DNA of 64,000 bases, taken from positions 2,678,079-2,742,078 of the forward strand of contig NZ_CP045920.1 of assembly GCF_009660225.1 (NCBI RefSeq), written 5' to 3'. The notes beneath the pieces were generated by a model. That model saw only the letters and a list, made by a program, of their open reading frames with translations, did no database searches and was not told the DNA's origin. The stretch is from Pseudactinotalea sp. HY158 (GTDB taxonomy: Bacteria; Actinomycetota; Actinomycetes; Actinomycetales; Beutenbergiaceae). The first letter of the stretch is position 1. Each line of letters starts with the position of its first letter. The translations under genes and the position numbers were made by a program. Below are positions 50,506 to 60,600 of this stretch, one piece after another.

Positions 50506-51240
50506 ATGGTAGAGCATGTGACGCCATCAGTCGACCAGCCGGACGGGCTCTACGAGATGCTGGAGCCTCACCTCGCGCCGGCGCGGCTGGCTCCCTATGT
50601 CGCCGCGACTGACGGTAGCCGGCGGCAGGCGATCCGCTTGTATCAGTGGAACATCCGTGTCTCCGGCGCCGTCTACGAGGCGCTACACGTGGTCGAGGTC
50701 GTCCTACGCAATGCGATCGACGCTCAACTCTGCGGATGGAATTCGTCCCAGGTCGACCCGCAGACCGGCAAGCACCGTGATCGTGACTGGCTCCTCGACC
50801 CCGCGCCGTTGCTCCGACGTCTTGTCCGCGATCACGAACTGACCAAGGCGCATCAACGCGCCGAGCGGGCGATCCGGCATCAGCGACGACCAGTCGCCCA
50901 CGCGGATCTGCTGGCCCAGCTCTCCTTCGGGACCTGGCGATTCCTTCTGCCCGATCGCGACCCCGGGCGCCAACGCCTGTGGGACGACGCCCTGCACGTC
51001 GCGTTTCCGCACCTGGACCGAAGTCCGCAGGAGCTGGTCAACTCCGTACACGGAATCTACCAACTTCGTAACCGCGTCGCCCACCTCGAACCGCTCCTAC
51101 GCTCCGGCATGATCCGCACTCAGTTCACCAACATGCGCACCGTCTTGAACGAAGTCGATCCAGTTGCCGAGCAATGGTTCGTCTCCAACCAGCGCGTCAC
51201 TGCCACCCTCCGCGGGCGCCCCGCAACAGAGAACAAGTAG
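50506..51240 (+). CDS. Abi-like (abortive infection) protein with a HEPN-type motif
   Basis: A 244-residue protein related in pattern to the Abi_2/AbiD-AbiF family. LYQWNIRVSGAVYEALHVVE followed by VVLRNAID near residue 50 is the family N-terminal core, and LLAQLSFGTWRFLLPDRDPG sits mid-protein. YQLRNRVAHLEPLL near residue 190 has the Rx4H arrangement of HEPN ribonucleases. Such proteins can stop phage infection by cleaving RNA when triggered. An ATG at 50506 is preferred; in-frame GTG codons lie on either side (50464, 50518). No antitoxin gene is adjacent. Confidence 0.75.
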   Translation: MVEHVTPSVDQPDGLYEMLEPHLAPARLAPYVAATDGSRRQAIRLYQWNIRVSGAVYEALHVVEVVLRNAIDAQLCGWNSSQVDPQTGKHRDRDWLLDPAPLLRRLVRDHELTKAHQRAERAIRHQRRPVAHADLLAQLSFGTWRFLLPDRDPGRQRLWDDALHVAFPHLDRSPQELVNSVHGIYQLRNRVAHLEPLLRSGMIRTQFTNMRTVLNEVDPVAEQWFVSNQRVTATLRGRPATENK

Positions 51241-51352
51241 TTTCACGGGATCACAGCCGTCCCATCAGCGCTCAAACTCTCGAAGACCCATTCGACCTCG
51301 CGCGTGAGGCCGCCGATGAGAGTTCGCCACGGATCGGCCGACTTCTAGATAC

Positions 51353-51369
51353 TTGCTTGCGGTAAGCAA
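51353..51369. promoter_or_regulatory. probable MarR operator
   Basis: TTGCTT (51353-51358) and AAGCAA (51364-51369) are perfect arms with a 5-base spacer. They lie 63 bases before the MarR start, in the promoter of the MarR/exporter operon. Confidence 0.6.
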
Positions 51370-51432
51370 CTGAAGACTCTACGATGGCGCTCGCGGCGGA
51401 ACCGGATCCGCACCGAAGAGACAGGAGCAGGA

Positions 51433-51927
51433 GTGATCGACGATCACCATGCGGGGCAGATCCTCGCCGAGATGGTCCGCATCGCCCGCACGTTCCACCG
51501 GGCGGGGCAGAACAGCCGGGAGCGCAGCCTCGCCGGCACGGAGTTCGGCATCCTCCAGTGCCTGCGCGGCGGTGACGCCCGGCTGAGCGAGATCGCCCAC
51601 CGCATCCAGGTCTCGGCGGCCGTCACCTCGCGCGCCGTCGTCTCCCTGGAGACGGAGGGGCTCGTGGAGCGGCGGACCGACCCGCACGATGCCCGGGCCG
51701 CTCGGATCTCCATGACCGCCGCCGGGCGCGCCAGGCTGGTCGAACGCGAGTCGAGGGTGGTCGCCGAGTTCGGCGACGCGCTCGGCGACTGGTCCGCCGC
51801 GGATGCGGAGCAGGCCATCGCCCTGCTCGCCCGACTCAACCGGGACCTCGGGGCGGTCATCGACCCACCGGCCCCCGCCGCCACCGACGCCTCGGCCGCA
51901 CCGACCAGGAAGGACAGCGCCGGATGA
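51433..51927 (+). CDS. MarR family transcriptional regulator
   Basis: A 164-residue regulator. The winged helix includes EIAHRIQVSAAVTSRAVVSL followed by ETEGLVERRTDPHDARAARI near residues 50-95, the standard MarR recognition helix and wing. The tail after residue 145 is Ala/Pro-rich. The start is GTG behind GGAG. Its stop overlaps the start of the efflux gene (ATGA), so it probably represses this exporter and is released by a drug-like ligand. The palindrome at 51353-51369 is the likely operator. Confidence 0.9.
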   Translation: MIDDHHAGQILAEMVRIARTFHRAGQNSRERSLAGTEFGILQCLRGGDARLSEIAHRIQVSAAVTSRAVVSLETEGLVERRTDPHDARAARISMTAAGRARLVERESRVVAEFGDALGDWSAADAEQAIALLARLNRDLGAVIDPPAPAATDASAAPTRKDSAG

Positions 51928-53495
51928 CGACCTCCCCCACCACGGCCACCGCCACCAGTGCCTACCGGCAGTACTCTCACCGCGAGATCCTCGAGGTGAT
52001 GACGGCGCTGCTCGCCGCCCTGTTCACCGCGATGATCTCCACCACGATCGTCTCCACCGCGCTGCCCACGATCATCGCCGACCTCGACGGGACGCAGCGC
52101 CAGTACACCTGGGTGATCACGGCGAGCCTGCTCGCGATGACCGTGAGCACGCCCGTGTGGGGCAAGCTCTCGGACCTGTTCAGCAAGAAGGCGCTCACGC
52201 AGATCTCCATCGTGCTGTTCGTGCTCGGATCCGTGGCGGCGGGCCTGACCACCTCGATCGCGATGATGATGGTCGCCCGTGCGGTTCAGGGACTCGCCAT
52301 GGGCGGACTCATGGCCCTGGTCCAGGCGATCATGGGATCGATCATGGCCCCGCGGGAACGCGGCCGATACGCCGGCTACATGGGTGCCGTCATGGCGGTC
52401 GCGACCGTCTCCGGTCCGCTCCTGGGCGGGGTCATCACCGATTCCCTCGGCTGGCGCTGGTGCTATTTCGTCAGCGTTCCGCTGGCGGTCGCCGCGCTCG
52501 TGCTCCTGCAGATCAAGCTGACGCTGCCCACGACCCGGCGCACGAAGACCCCGCTCGACTACTCGGGCGCGATCCTCGTGACGTTCGTCGCCGCGCTGCC
52601 GATGCTCTGGGTGACGTTCGCGGGCAGCGACTACGACTGGATCTCCTGGCAGTCGGGCGCCTATCTCGTGGCGTTCCTCGTGGCCGCGGCCCTCCTCATC
52701 GTGGTCGAGCTCCGGGCGGCAGAACCGGTGATCCCGATCCGGCTGCTGCGCAACCCCACGGCGGCGCTCATGATCGTCGCCGGCATCGGTGCCGGCGTGG
52801 CCATGTTCGGCTCCGGGGTGTTCCTGACCCAGTACTTCCAGCTCGGGGGCGGAGCCTCCCCCACGCAGGCCGGACTCATGACGATGCCGCTCATCGTCGC
52901 GCAGATGCTCGCCGCGACGATCGGCGGGCAGATCGTCACCCGCACCGGGCGGATCAAGCCGGTCATGCTCGTCGGCGGCCTCGTCATGCTCGTCGGGCTG
53001 TTCGGCCTGGGAACGATCGACCACACGATGCCCTACTGGCTCGTCGCCGTGTTCATGGCGCTCATGGGCGCGGGGATCGGCGCGCTCGTGCAGAACGTCG
53101 TGCTCGTCGTGCAGAACACGGTCGACGTCACCCAGATCGGCGCGGCCTCGGCCGCGATCGCGTTCTTCCGCTCCCTCGGAGGCGCCGTCGGCGTCTCGGT
53201 CCTCGGCGCGGTCCTCACGGCACGGGTGGCCACGAACATCACAACGGGTCTGAGTTCGCTCGGCTTGTCCGCGGACTCGATGTCGTCCGGTTCGGGCGAC
53301 ACGAAGCTGGACATCAGCGGGCTCCCCGGGCCGATCCAGGAGGTGTTCCACCACTCGTATGCGGATGCGTTCGGCGGCGTCTTCCTCATCGCCGCCGTCT
53401 GCTCGGTCGTCTCGGTCGTCGCGATCATCGCCATGCGAGAGGCTCCGCTGCGCACCACGATCGCGCTGACGAACACGGAGGAACGGAGCCGATAA
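51924..53495 (+). CDS. MFS drug exporter, DHA2 (EmrB/QacA) type
   Basis: A 523-residue transporter with about 14 membrane helices. STTIVSTALPTIIADL near residue 35 and WVITASLLAMTVSTPVWGKLSD are DHA2 landmarks, the latter holding motif A. GAVMAVATVSGPLLGGVITD near residue 153 is motif C of antiporters. It is coupled to the MarR gene, giving a regulated multidrug efflux unit. The substrate cannot be inferred. Confidence 0.92.
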   Translation: MTTSPTTATATSAYRQYSHREILEVMTALLAALFTAMISTTIVSTALPTIIADLDGTQRQYTWVITASLLAMTVSTPVWGKLSDLFSKKALTQISIVLFVLGSVAAGLTTSIAMMMVARAVQGLAMGGLMALVQAIMGSIMAPRERGRYAGYMGAVMAVATVSGPLLGGVITDSLGWRWCYFVSVPLAVAALVLLQIKLTLPTTRRTKTPLDYSGAILVTFVAALPMLWVTFAGSDYDWISWQSGAYLVAFLVAAALLIVVELRAAEPVIPIRLLRNPTAALMIVAGIGAGVAMFGSGVFLTQYFQLGGGASPTQAGLMTMPLIVAQMLAATIGGQIVTRTGRIKPVMLVGGLVMLVGLFGLGTIDHTMPYWLVAVFMALMGAGIGALVQNVVLVVQNTVDVTQIGAASAAIAFFRSLGGAVGVSVLGAVLTARVATNITTGLSSLGLSADSMSSGSGDTKLDISGLPGPIQEVFHHSYADAFGGVFLIAAVCSVVSVVAIIAMREAPLRTTIALTNTEERSR

Positions 53496-53535
53496 TCCCG
53501 GCCACCCACCCGCGAGAACGACCGCGGCGGCGCTG

Positions 53536-54465
53536 CTATCGGGCCTCAGGCAGGCGGAGCACGAGCTTGCCGCGGGCGTGGCGCGTGCGCACCCGGGCGA
53601 GTGCCTCCGCGGCGTCGTCGAACGGGTAGACCCGCTCGATCTCGACGTGCACCTCGTTCGCGACCACGTCGGCCATGAGCCGGATCAGGTCGGCCCGCAC
53701 CTGCGCCCGATAGTCCACCATGGTCACGGCGATTCCCCGCTCGGGCATCACCTCGTCACCGGAGACGGTGACGAGGCGACCGCCGTCGGCGACCACGCGC
53801 ATGGCCTCGGCGCTCGTGCCGGGCTGCACCGCGATCGCGGCATCGATTCCCCCGCCCACCCAGCGCCGGACCTCCTCGACCCACCCGCCGTCGTGATAGT
53901 CGACCACGTGCTCCGCGCCGAGTGAGCGCAGGTACTGGTGGTTGCGCGCCGAGGCCGAGGCACCGACCCGCCGGCCGCGCCGGTGAGCGAGCTGGATCGC
54001 CAGGGTCCCGATGGCCCCGGACCCGCCCGCGACGAAGATCGAGGCGCGCTCGGGCATGGCCCCGAGCGCGGCGAACGCCCGCAGGGCCGTGTTGCCCGCC
54101 ACCGGCAGCGCCGCGGCCCGGGCGAAGTCGAGCCCGGCCGGGATCGGCAGGATGAGGGACTGCGCGTCGACCACCGCGTATTCGGCCCACGTGCCGCCCT
54201 TCGGCTGCATCGCGCTGACGAAGGCGATGCGGTCACCGGCCCCGTAGCCCGAGACTCCGCCGCCGACCGCCTCGACGATCCCGGCGCCCTCGATCCCGAT
54301 CGGGTAGTCCGGCCCGGCAGCGGCCGGGAGGAAGGACGAGTCGTGGATCCCCACCCCGACCGCACGCAGCCGCACGAGCAGCTCGCCCTCACCCACCCGG
54401 GGCACGGGCACCTCGGCAGGACGGATGAGGCCCGCTGCGGGATCCGACAGCACGAACGCCTTCAC
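53536..54465 (-). CDS. quinone-oxidoreductase-type NADP-dependent dehydrogenase
   Basis: A 309-residue zinc-free medium-chain reductase. GIEGAGIVEAVGGGVSGYGAGDRI near residue 58, AALPVAGNTALRAF near residue 114, and the cofactor loop VAGGSGAIGTLAIQLA near residue 144 define the quinone oxidoreductase group. The Cys residues for zinc are missing. It probably reduces an activated double bond or quinone. Its start overlaps the stop of the DUF4349 gene. Confidence 0.9.
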   Translation of the reverse strand: MKAFVLSDPAAGLIRPAEVPVPRVGEGELLVRLRAVGVGIHDSSFLPAAAGPDYPIGIEGAGIVEAVGGGVSGYGAGDRIAFVSAMQPKGGTWAEYAVVDAQSLILPIPAGLDFARAAALPVAGNTALRAFAALGAMPERASIFVAGGSGAIGTLAIQLAHRRGRRVGASASARNHQYLRSLGAEHVVDYHDGGWVEEVRRWVGGGIDAAIAVQPGTSAEAMRVVADGGRLVTVSGDEVMPERGIAVTMVDYRAQVRADLIRLMADVVANEVHVEIERVYPFDDAAEALARVRTRHARGKLVLRLPEAR

Positions 54466-55373
54466 CCTCGGACACTATCCGAATCCGTGGAACCGCCGGC
54501 GGCCTCCGTCCGCTCCCCCGCCGCCACACGCCGGCGCCGGCGCCGGCGCACGAGCAGCAGCACGACCACGACGGGGACGCCGACGACGACCACCCAGGGC
54601 ACGAGCGCACCGGCGACCACGAGCAGGGAGGAGACGAAGGACAGGAGCGCGTTCCATCCGGTGGCGAGGCCGCCGACGAAGCCGCCCGCGTCCACCTGGG
54701 CGGGCCCGGCGGTGGGAACGAGGTCGACCGTGAGCGTGGACATCTCCACCTGCCCGGCCAGGTACTCCCGCCGCGAGAGGTGCGATTCGAGCTCGGCCTG
54801 GCGCTCGCTCAGCGCGGCCTCCGCCTCGAGCAGGTCGGAGCTCTCGGTCGCGCCGGCCATGATCTCCCGCAGCCGGTCGGTCGAGATGCGCAGGGCCTCG
54901 ATCCGGGCGTCGAGATCGACGACCTCCGCCGTCACGTCCTCGCTGGTCTGGGAGACCTCCTGCACCCGGCCGAGGTCGGCGAGTCCCTCGATCACGACGG
55001 CCAGTTCCTCGGCGGGGATCCGCAGGGCGAGCGAGGCGCTCGGCGGACCGGACGCATCGCCCTCCCCGGCCCAGGTGTGGCGGCCGTCGACCCAGCCGCC
55101 CAGCCCCGTGGCGCGGTCGGCGAGGTCGTCGGCCGCGGCCGCCGGATCGTCGGCCTCGACGGTCGCCGAGGCGGTGGTGATCACCTGGCGCGGGGCGATG
55201 TCGGGATCGACGCCCTGACCGGCTGCACCGGCCTCGGATCGCTCGTAGGCCTGCTGATCGGCCACGGAGCGGCCCGCGTCGTGGCCCGCGCTCTCGTCGG
55301 CGCCTTCGGCGCTGCACGCCACGAGGCCGGCGGCGATGGCCAGGCCGGCGATCAGGCGCGTCATCGTGCTCAT
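54462..55373 (-). CDS. DUF4349 lipoprotein with a C-terminal membrane helix
   Basis: A 303-residue protein. The lipobox LVAC lies near residue 18 from the chosen ATG. The core has ITTASATVEADDPAAAADDL, LGGWVDGRHTWAG, LALRIPAEELAVVIEGLADL and VEVSQTSEDVTAEVVDLDARI-type segments, then a coiled coil (LLEAEAALSERQAELESHLS). This matches DUF4349. A strong hydrophobic helix (VPWVVVVGVPVVVVLLLV) and a run of seven Arg close it. The role is unknown. An ATG at 55364 is an alternative start. Confidence 0.88.
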   Translation of the reverse strand: MSTMTRLIAGLAIAAGLVACSAEGADESAGHDAGRSVADQQAYERSEAGAAGQGVDPDIAPRQVITTASATVEADDPAAAADDLADRATGLGGWVDGRHTWAGEGDASGPPSASLALRIPAEELAVVIEGLADLGRVQEVSQTSEDVTAEVVDLDARIEALRISTDRLREIMAGATESSDLLEAEAALSERQAELESHLSRREYLAGQVEMSTLTVDLVPTAGPAQVDAGGFVGGLATGWNALLSFVSSLLVVAGALVPWVVVVGVPVVVVLLLVRRRRRRRVAAGERTEAAGGSTDSDSVRG

Positions 55374-55487
55374 GCCCGTGACCCTAGGCCGCCGGGGGCC
55401 GAATGTCCCGATCGTCACCGAATCGGCACGCAACCGTGCCCGCTCCGTGACCGGCCGGCGGCGCGCCGGCAGCGGGCCCCCGGCGGG

Positions 55488-55982
55488 TCAGGCACCCGCA
55501 CCCGCGAGCAGGCCGTCGATCTGGTCGATCGCCGTCCGCGCCCCCTCCTCGACGCCCATCTCGAGCACGACCTGCAGGTCCGCGACCGTGTCGTACGAGG
55601 TCTCGTACACGGCTCGGGTGCCCCCGGTCACGGTGGTGAAGGAGTACACGTTGTGCGAGACCGGCAGGTCCGGATTCGGCGTCAGATCCTCGTGGGCGAA
55701 GCCGTCGTCGAAGGTGAACCCGTTCGGCTCGTCGACGTCGGTGATCGCCCACCAGCCGGCGAAGCGCTGCCCGTCGGGGCCGGTCATGTAGTAGCTCGAA
55801 CGTCCACCGGGCACGAGATCGTGCTCGATGAATGTGGCTGGGAACTCCGGCGGCCCCCAGACCTTCTCCAACCGGCGCGGGTCGGAGTACAGCGCCCACA
55901 CGCGATCGAGCGGGGCCTTGAACTCCGCGGTGATGACGAGCCGGCGGCCCTCGATGTCCTTGACGATGTCGATGACGGGCAT
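55488..55982 (-). CDS. SRPBCC (AHSA1-type) domain protein
   Basis: A 164-residue START-like domain. RLVITAEFKAPLDRVWALYS and PRRLEKVWGPPEFPATFIEH are the standard opening, and GTRAVYETSYDTVADLQVVLEMG leads to the long C-terminal helix. Such proteins bind hydrophobic ligands. It begins one base after the stop of the ArsR gene, a pairing very common in actinobacteria. Confidence 0.9.
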   Translation of the reverse strand: MPVIDIVKDIEGRRLVITAEFKAPLDRVWALYSDPRRLEKVWGPPEFPATFIEHDLVPGGRSSYYMTGPDGQRFAGWWAITDVDEPNGFTFDDGFAHEDLTPNPDLPVSHNVYSFTTVTGGTRAVYETSYDTVADLQVVLEMGVEEGARTAIDQIDGLLAGAGA

Positions 55983-55983
55983 G

Positions 55984-56322
55984 TCACTCCTCCTTCGGTG
56001 GGATCGCGAGCAGGTCGTCGATGCGGGCGATACGTCCGCGCCAGATGTCCTCGAACTCGTCGAGGATCGAGGCGACCGAACGCACGGCCTCGACGTCCCC
56101 GCTCGCGAGTTGTTCTCGTCCGCGTCGCCGCTTGGCGAGCAGGCCCGCCCGCTCGAGCACGGCGACGTGCTTCTGCACCGCGGCGAAGCTCATGTCGTAT
56201 TCCGCCGCGAGATTGGTGACCGAGTGCTCCCCGGCCAGGACCCGTCGCAGGATGTCGCGACGTGTGCGATCGGACAGCGCGTGGAAGAAGGCATCGGCCC
56301 GCTCCTCGCTCGCCTCGTCCAT
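55984..56322 (-). CDS. ArsR-type winged-helix regulator
   Basis: A 112-residue regulator. HALSDRTRRDILRRVLAGEH and SVTNLAAEYDMSFAAVQKHV, then LAVLERAGLL-type wing residues, give the ArsR fold. No metal-binding Cys pair is visible, as expected for the ArsR/SRPBCC subgroup. The ATG at 56322 is preferred; one at 56337 lies inside the palindrome at 56329-56354, the probable self-operator. Confidence 0.88.
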   Translation of the reverse strand: MDEASEERADAFFHALSDRTRRDILRRVLAGEHSVTNLAAEYDMSFAAVQKHVAVLERAGLLAKRRRGREQLASGDVEAVRSVASILDEFEDIWRGRIARIDDLLAIPPKEE

Positions 56323-56328
56323 GGACTC

Positions 56329-56354
56329 AACATACAACCAATCAGTTGTATGTT
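56329..56354. promoter_or_regulatory. probable operator of the ArsR/SRPBCC pair
   Basis: AACATACAAC (56329-56338) and GTTGTATGTT (56345-56354) are perfect 10-bp arms with a 6-base spacer. It sits immediately upstream of the preferred ArsR start and is clearly AT-rich against its surroundings. Confidence 0.7.
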
Positions 56355-56414
56355 GTCAAGGCCTTCATTCGGATTCACGCGTCGGGACGACGTCGCTCGC
56401 CCCCCGCCCGAGCG

Positions 56415-57596
56415 TCACCTCTCCCTCGTCCGACCCACCCCGGCGAACGCCCCGCCGCCGAACACCGACCGGGCGAACCGCTCCCCCATGAGCCGATGCG
56501 CCTCGGGCCCCGGATGCAGGGCGTCGGGCAGCGGGAGGCGAGCGGCGTCGTCCGCGCCGAAGAGGGAGAGCCCGTCGAGGTAGTGCAGGTGTTCATCCTC
56601 CGCCCGCCGCTCGGCCACGATGCGGGCGAGCTCCACGCGGATCGTCTCGAGCGTGAGCCGCCCGGCCGCGACCTCGGCCGGATCGCCGCTCGAGGTGAAG
56701 ACGACCCGCCCCTCGGCCAGCGCGTCCGGATCGAAGGCCGCCGGGCCCGGGGTCGTCTCGACGATTCCGCAGTGGATCGGTGAGATCACGAGCAGCGGAG
56801 CGCTCGGGTGCCCATCGCGGATCTGATCGAGGTAGCCGTGCACGGCCGTGCGCATCGCCCGCAGCCGCATGACGTCGGAGGTCACGAGGTTGATGCCCAG
56901 TTCCAGGCTGATGACATCGGCCGGCAGGTCCCGGATCGTGCGTGCCATGAACGGGTCGAGCAGCGCGCTGCCGCCGAAGCCGAGGTTCGTCAGCTCCGCG
57001 CCCGCACTCCGCGCCGCGGCCGCCGCCCACGTCCCGGTCGGCCGGGTCGCGTTCGACCCGTGGCCGATCGAGCTGCCGTGATGCAGCCACCGCGGGCCAT
57101 CGCTCGGCGCGGGCTCGGCCGGCGCGTTCGCGCGCACCTCGATCAGTTCGGTCGCCTCGTTGTGGGGCAGCCAGAGCTCGATCGTCTTCTCCCCCGGCCC
57201 GAGGCCGTCGAAGCGAGCGGTGAAGGGCTCCCCCTCGTGCATCGTGACGGCGCCGGTGAGCGGGTCGAGCTCCGCGACGGTGCCGCCCGAGGTCACGACC
57301 TCGGCCATCACGCACGAGTCGACGACCAGTTCCACCACCCCGTCCGGCCGCGGCTCGAGCCCGGCGAACGTCGCGCGCGATCGCCGCGCGGTCAGCTCGA
57401 CGGACGTGGCCTGTGTGCGCAGCGCGACGCGCACGCCGGCGGTCTGTGCCGCGTTCGCCCGCACCCGCGGGTCCGCCGCCTGCCGCAGCGCCCATTCGTC
57501 GAGTCGCCAGGGCGCCACGCCCCGCGCCGTGTCCTCGAGCCGCAGCGCCCCACGCACGTAGTCATCGGTCAGGGGGATCGCGTGGGTCGGTGTCAT
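56415..57596 (-). CDS. SGNH/GDSL-type esterase with N-terminal beta domain
   Basis: A 393-residue two-domain protein. Residues 1-165 form a beta-rich domain as in CE2/sialate-esterase-like enzymes. WLHHGSSIGHGSNATRPTGTW near residue 168 holds the nucleophile Ser in GSSI, NLGFGGSALLDPF gives the second oxyanion block, and LPDALHPGPEAHRLMGERF contains the Asp-x-x-His pair. There is no signal peptide. It likely removes acyl groups from sugars inside the cell. Confidence 0.85.
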   Translation of the reverse strand: MTPTHAIPLTDDYVRGALRLEDTARGVAPWRLDEWALRQAADPRVRANAAQTAGVRVALRTQATSVELTARRSRATFAGLEPRPDGVVELVVDSCVMAEVVTSGGTVAELDPLTGAVTMHEGEPFTARFDGLGPGEKTIELWLPHNEATELIEVRANAPAEPAPSDGPRWLHHGSSIGHGSNATRPTGTWAAAAARSAGAELTNLGFGGSALLDPFMARTIRDLPADVISLELGINLVTSDVMRLRAMRTAVHGYLDQIRDGHPSAPLLVISPIHCGIVETTPGPAAFDPDALAEGRVVFTSSGDPAEVAAGRLTLETIRVELARIVAERRAEDEHLHYLDGLSLFGADDAARLPLPDALHPGPEAHRLMGERFARSVFGGGAFAGVGRTRER

Positions 57597-57610
57597 CGGA
57601 TCAGTCTAAG

Positions 57611-57654
57611 GACGACGAACGGCGCCCCTCGTAGGAGAGGCGCCGTTCGTCGTC
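57611..57654. terminator. 16-bp hairpin between minus-strand genes
   Basis: GACGACGAACGGCGCC (57611-57626) pairs exactly with GGCGCCGTTCGTCGTC (57639-57654). It lies downstream of the GH20 gene and upstream of the esterase gene. Confidence 0.75.
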
Positions 57655-57692
57655 GCGCGAGTGGCCGTCGGATCCCGCTGGACCCCGCTCGA

Positions 57693-60600
57693 TCAGAGCG
57701 TGCCGGTGGCCCGCCTGCGCAGCACCATGGCCGCCGCCCCGGCGATGAGCAGCAGCATCGCGGCCGCGGCGTAGCCGGTCACGGCCGCACCGGTGTCGGG
57801 CAGCGGCTCGGTCACGTCGGGTACCTGCGCGCCGTCGGCGCCGGCGCCGTTCGACCCGTCCGGACCGTCAGCACCGGCAGCACCGGCAGACCCATTCGAA
57901 CCATCGGAGCCGTCGGAACCGCCGGAGCCGTTCGACCCGTCGGACCCATCGGAACCGTTCGAACCATCGGAACCGTTCGAACCATCGGAACCGTTCGAAC
58001 CATCCGAGCCGTTCGAACCATCGGACCCATCAGACCCGTTCGAACCATCCGAGCCGTTCGAACCATCGGACCCGTCAGACCCATCGGAACCGTCGGACCC
58101 GTCAGACCCGTCGGAGCCGTTCGAGTCGGCGGGGACGACCGTGAGCTGCGCGGCGGCGGCGGCCCCGGTGGTGGTCCCGGTCGCGGTCAGGGTGTACTCC
58201 CCGCCCTCGACGCCGGCGGCCACGGGGATCGCGACCTCGGCCCGGCCCTCGGCGTCCGCCTGCGCGGTCACCGACTCGGCGCCGTCGGCGTCGAGTGCGA
58301 ACTCGACGATCTCGCCCGGGGCGAAGCCCGTGGCCACGGCGGTGACCTCCTCGCCGGCGGTCACCTCCCCGGCTCCCACGCTCAGCTCCGGGGCGTACTC
58401 GGGCGCCGGTGCGGCGGGACCGGCCACGGCGATCTCACCGGCGGTCGCCCAGACGAAGCCGTGCACCTCGGAGAGCCCGGTGAGCATGACGTAGCGGGCG
58501 CCGGTGGCCGGGAACGGCGCGAGCTGCGGCTCGCCGGTGTTGACGAACGTGCCGGTGGCCACCGGCTCGCCCCAGTCCTCGCTGTCGAACGCGCTCACGG
58601 TGTCCGAGGCGTACACCTCGTACTCGGCGATCCGTCCGTTGGCGCCGCCATCGCCGCCGCTGTCGCGGCCGGTGTACCAGAGGCCGCACACGTCGCTCGA
58701 CTCGCCGAGGTCCACGACGATCGAGTGCGGGTAGCCCGGTTCGGACGGCGACCACTGCGAATGCCAGTACGTGGAGGGGTCACCGTCGATCGCGGCGGTG
58801 GCCACGCCGCTGCCGGCCGCCTCGCCCGTGGTCTGCTCGCTCGAGACGCTCGCGATGGCGACCGGGGTGATCCGCTCGACCGAACACATCGACGCCACGT
58901 CGCTCGAGGCCGTCGAGATCACGGTGCCGTCGCCATCCACGAGCTCGAACGTCACCGGCCCGGAGAGGGAGTCGCCGGAGACGTTGTACAGCGTGACGCC
59001 CACGTCGGCGGACTCACCCACGCCGACCTCGGCCACGGGGGTGCTGCCCGGCAGTACCGTCCAGCCCGCCGGGAGCGAGGCCGCCCGCAAGGTCGCGCCG
59101 GCGAGGGTAGTGCCGGTGAAGTTCCCGAGGCGCACCGTGCCGGAGATGCTGTCACCGGGGGGCGCCGCCGACGCGTCGAGCTCCAGCCGCATGGAAAGGG
59201 AGCCCTGGAGGGTCCATACGGTCGTTCCCCAGTCGGCCGGGGTCTGCACGATGAGCCCGTCGGGCACGTCCTTGAGGTCCTCGTGGGCCACGGGCACGTC
59301 GGTCAGGCCGTCGGAGATCGACAGGTACTGCTGGGAGGCGGCGTTGATCAGGTGGAAGCCGCCGTCGGCGCGCTTGACCTGCCACTGCTGCACCGTGGTG
59401 TCGCTGCAGGTCGAGAGCACGACGTCGGCGCCGATCTCGACCGGGACCGCGAGACGCATCGTGCCCTCGTCGGAGAGGCTGAGGCAGCGGCCGTCGTTCG
59501 TGGTGATCGTGTAGTAGCCGGCGTCGTTGCTCGTCAGGGTGAGGTCGAGCCCGTCGCCGTCCGCACCGAGCCGCAGCGTTCCGCCCTCGCCCGCGGCGAG
59601 GAGGCCGGAGCCGTCGGCTGCGGACATCGTGAACGCACCGTCGGGAACCGGGAGGCGTTCGACGTTCTCCCACAGTGGCGGACGCCCGATCTCACCCATG
59701 GCGGCCTTGAAGCCGTTGTAGTCGCTCCACGGCCGCGAGTCGGCCCAGGTGGCCTGGGCGATGAACCGGAGCGGCTCGAACATCCGCTCTTCGGTGGTGT
59801 TCTCGGCCTCGTTCGGGGTGCCGGCATCCGGCCAGGCACTGATGCGCGCACCACGGATCTGGTCGAGGCCGCCGGAGATCGTGCCGTTGTAGAAGTCGGT
59901 CGGGCTCCAGCCGGAGTTGTACAGGTTCTGAACGTTCACGCCATAGCCGCCGCGCACCATGTACAGGGAGTTGGAGACGTTGACGATCTCGTGGCCCCAG
60001 TCGATGAAGTCCTGTGGGTTGACGTGGGAGGCGGCGTTGTTCCAGTGCTCGATCACGATATCGGTGTCGAAGTCGACGAACTCGTTGTCGGTGATCACGC
60101 CGTCGTTCCAGATGCGCAGGGTCTTGCCCTGGGACTTGACGTAGTCGTTCACCTTGTTCACATACCAGGCCACGACGTCGTTCTGGGTGGCGGTGGGACC
60201 CCACTGGGCCTCGGCGAACGCCTTGATCTGCGGGAAGTTCGCGTATCCGGAGCCGAGCATGTACTCGTCCACGCCCATGTGCCAGTAGTCGGAGTCGAAC
60301 ACGTCCGTGTACTCGTCGATGAGGTCGGTGTAGAAGTCGAAGGAGGCCTCCTTCGTGATGTCCATGCGGACCTCGTCCTTGACCCCCGTGCTCTCGTTCG
60401 TCAGCTGCAGCTCGGGCATGTTCTCGAGCCAGATCTCCATGTGACCGGGCGAGTTGATCTCCGGGATCACGTCGATGCCGAGCTTGTTCGCCTTGGCCAC
60501 GAGCGTGCGGATGTCGTCCTTGGTGTAGTACGACCACGTGTTGGTCTGGGGATAGGCGTCGACCTTGACCTTGAGTTCGATCATGAGTGTGTTGAGCTTG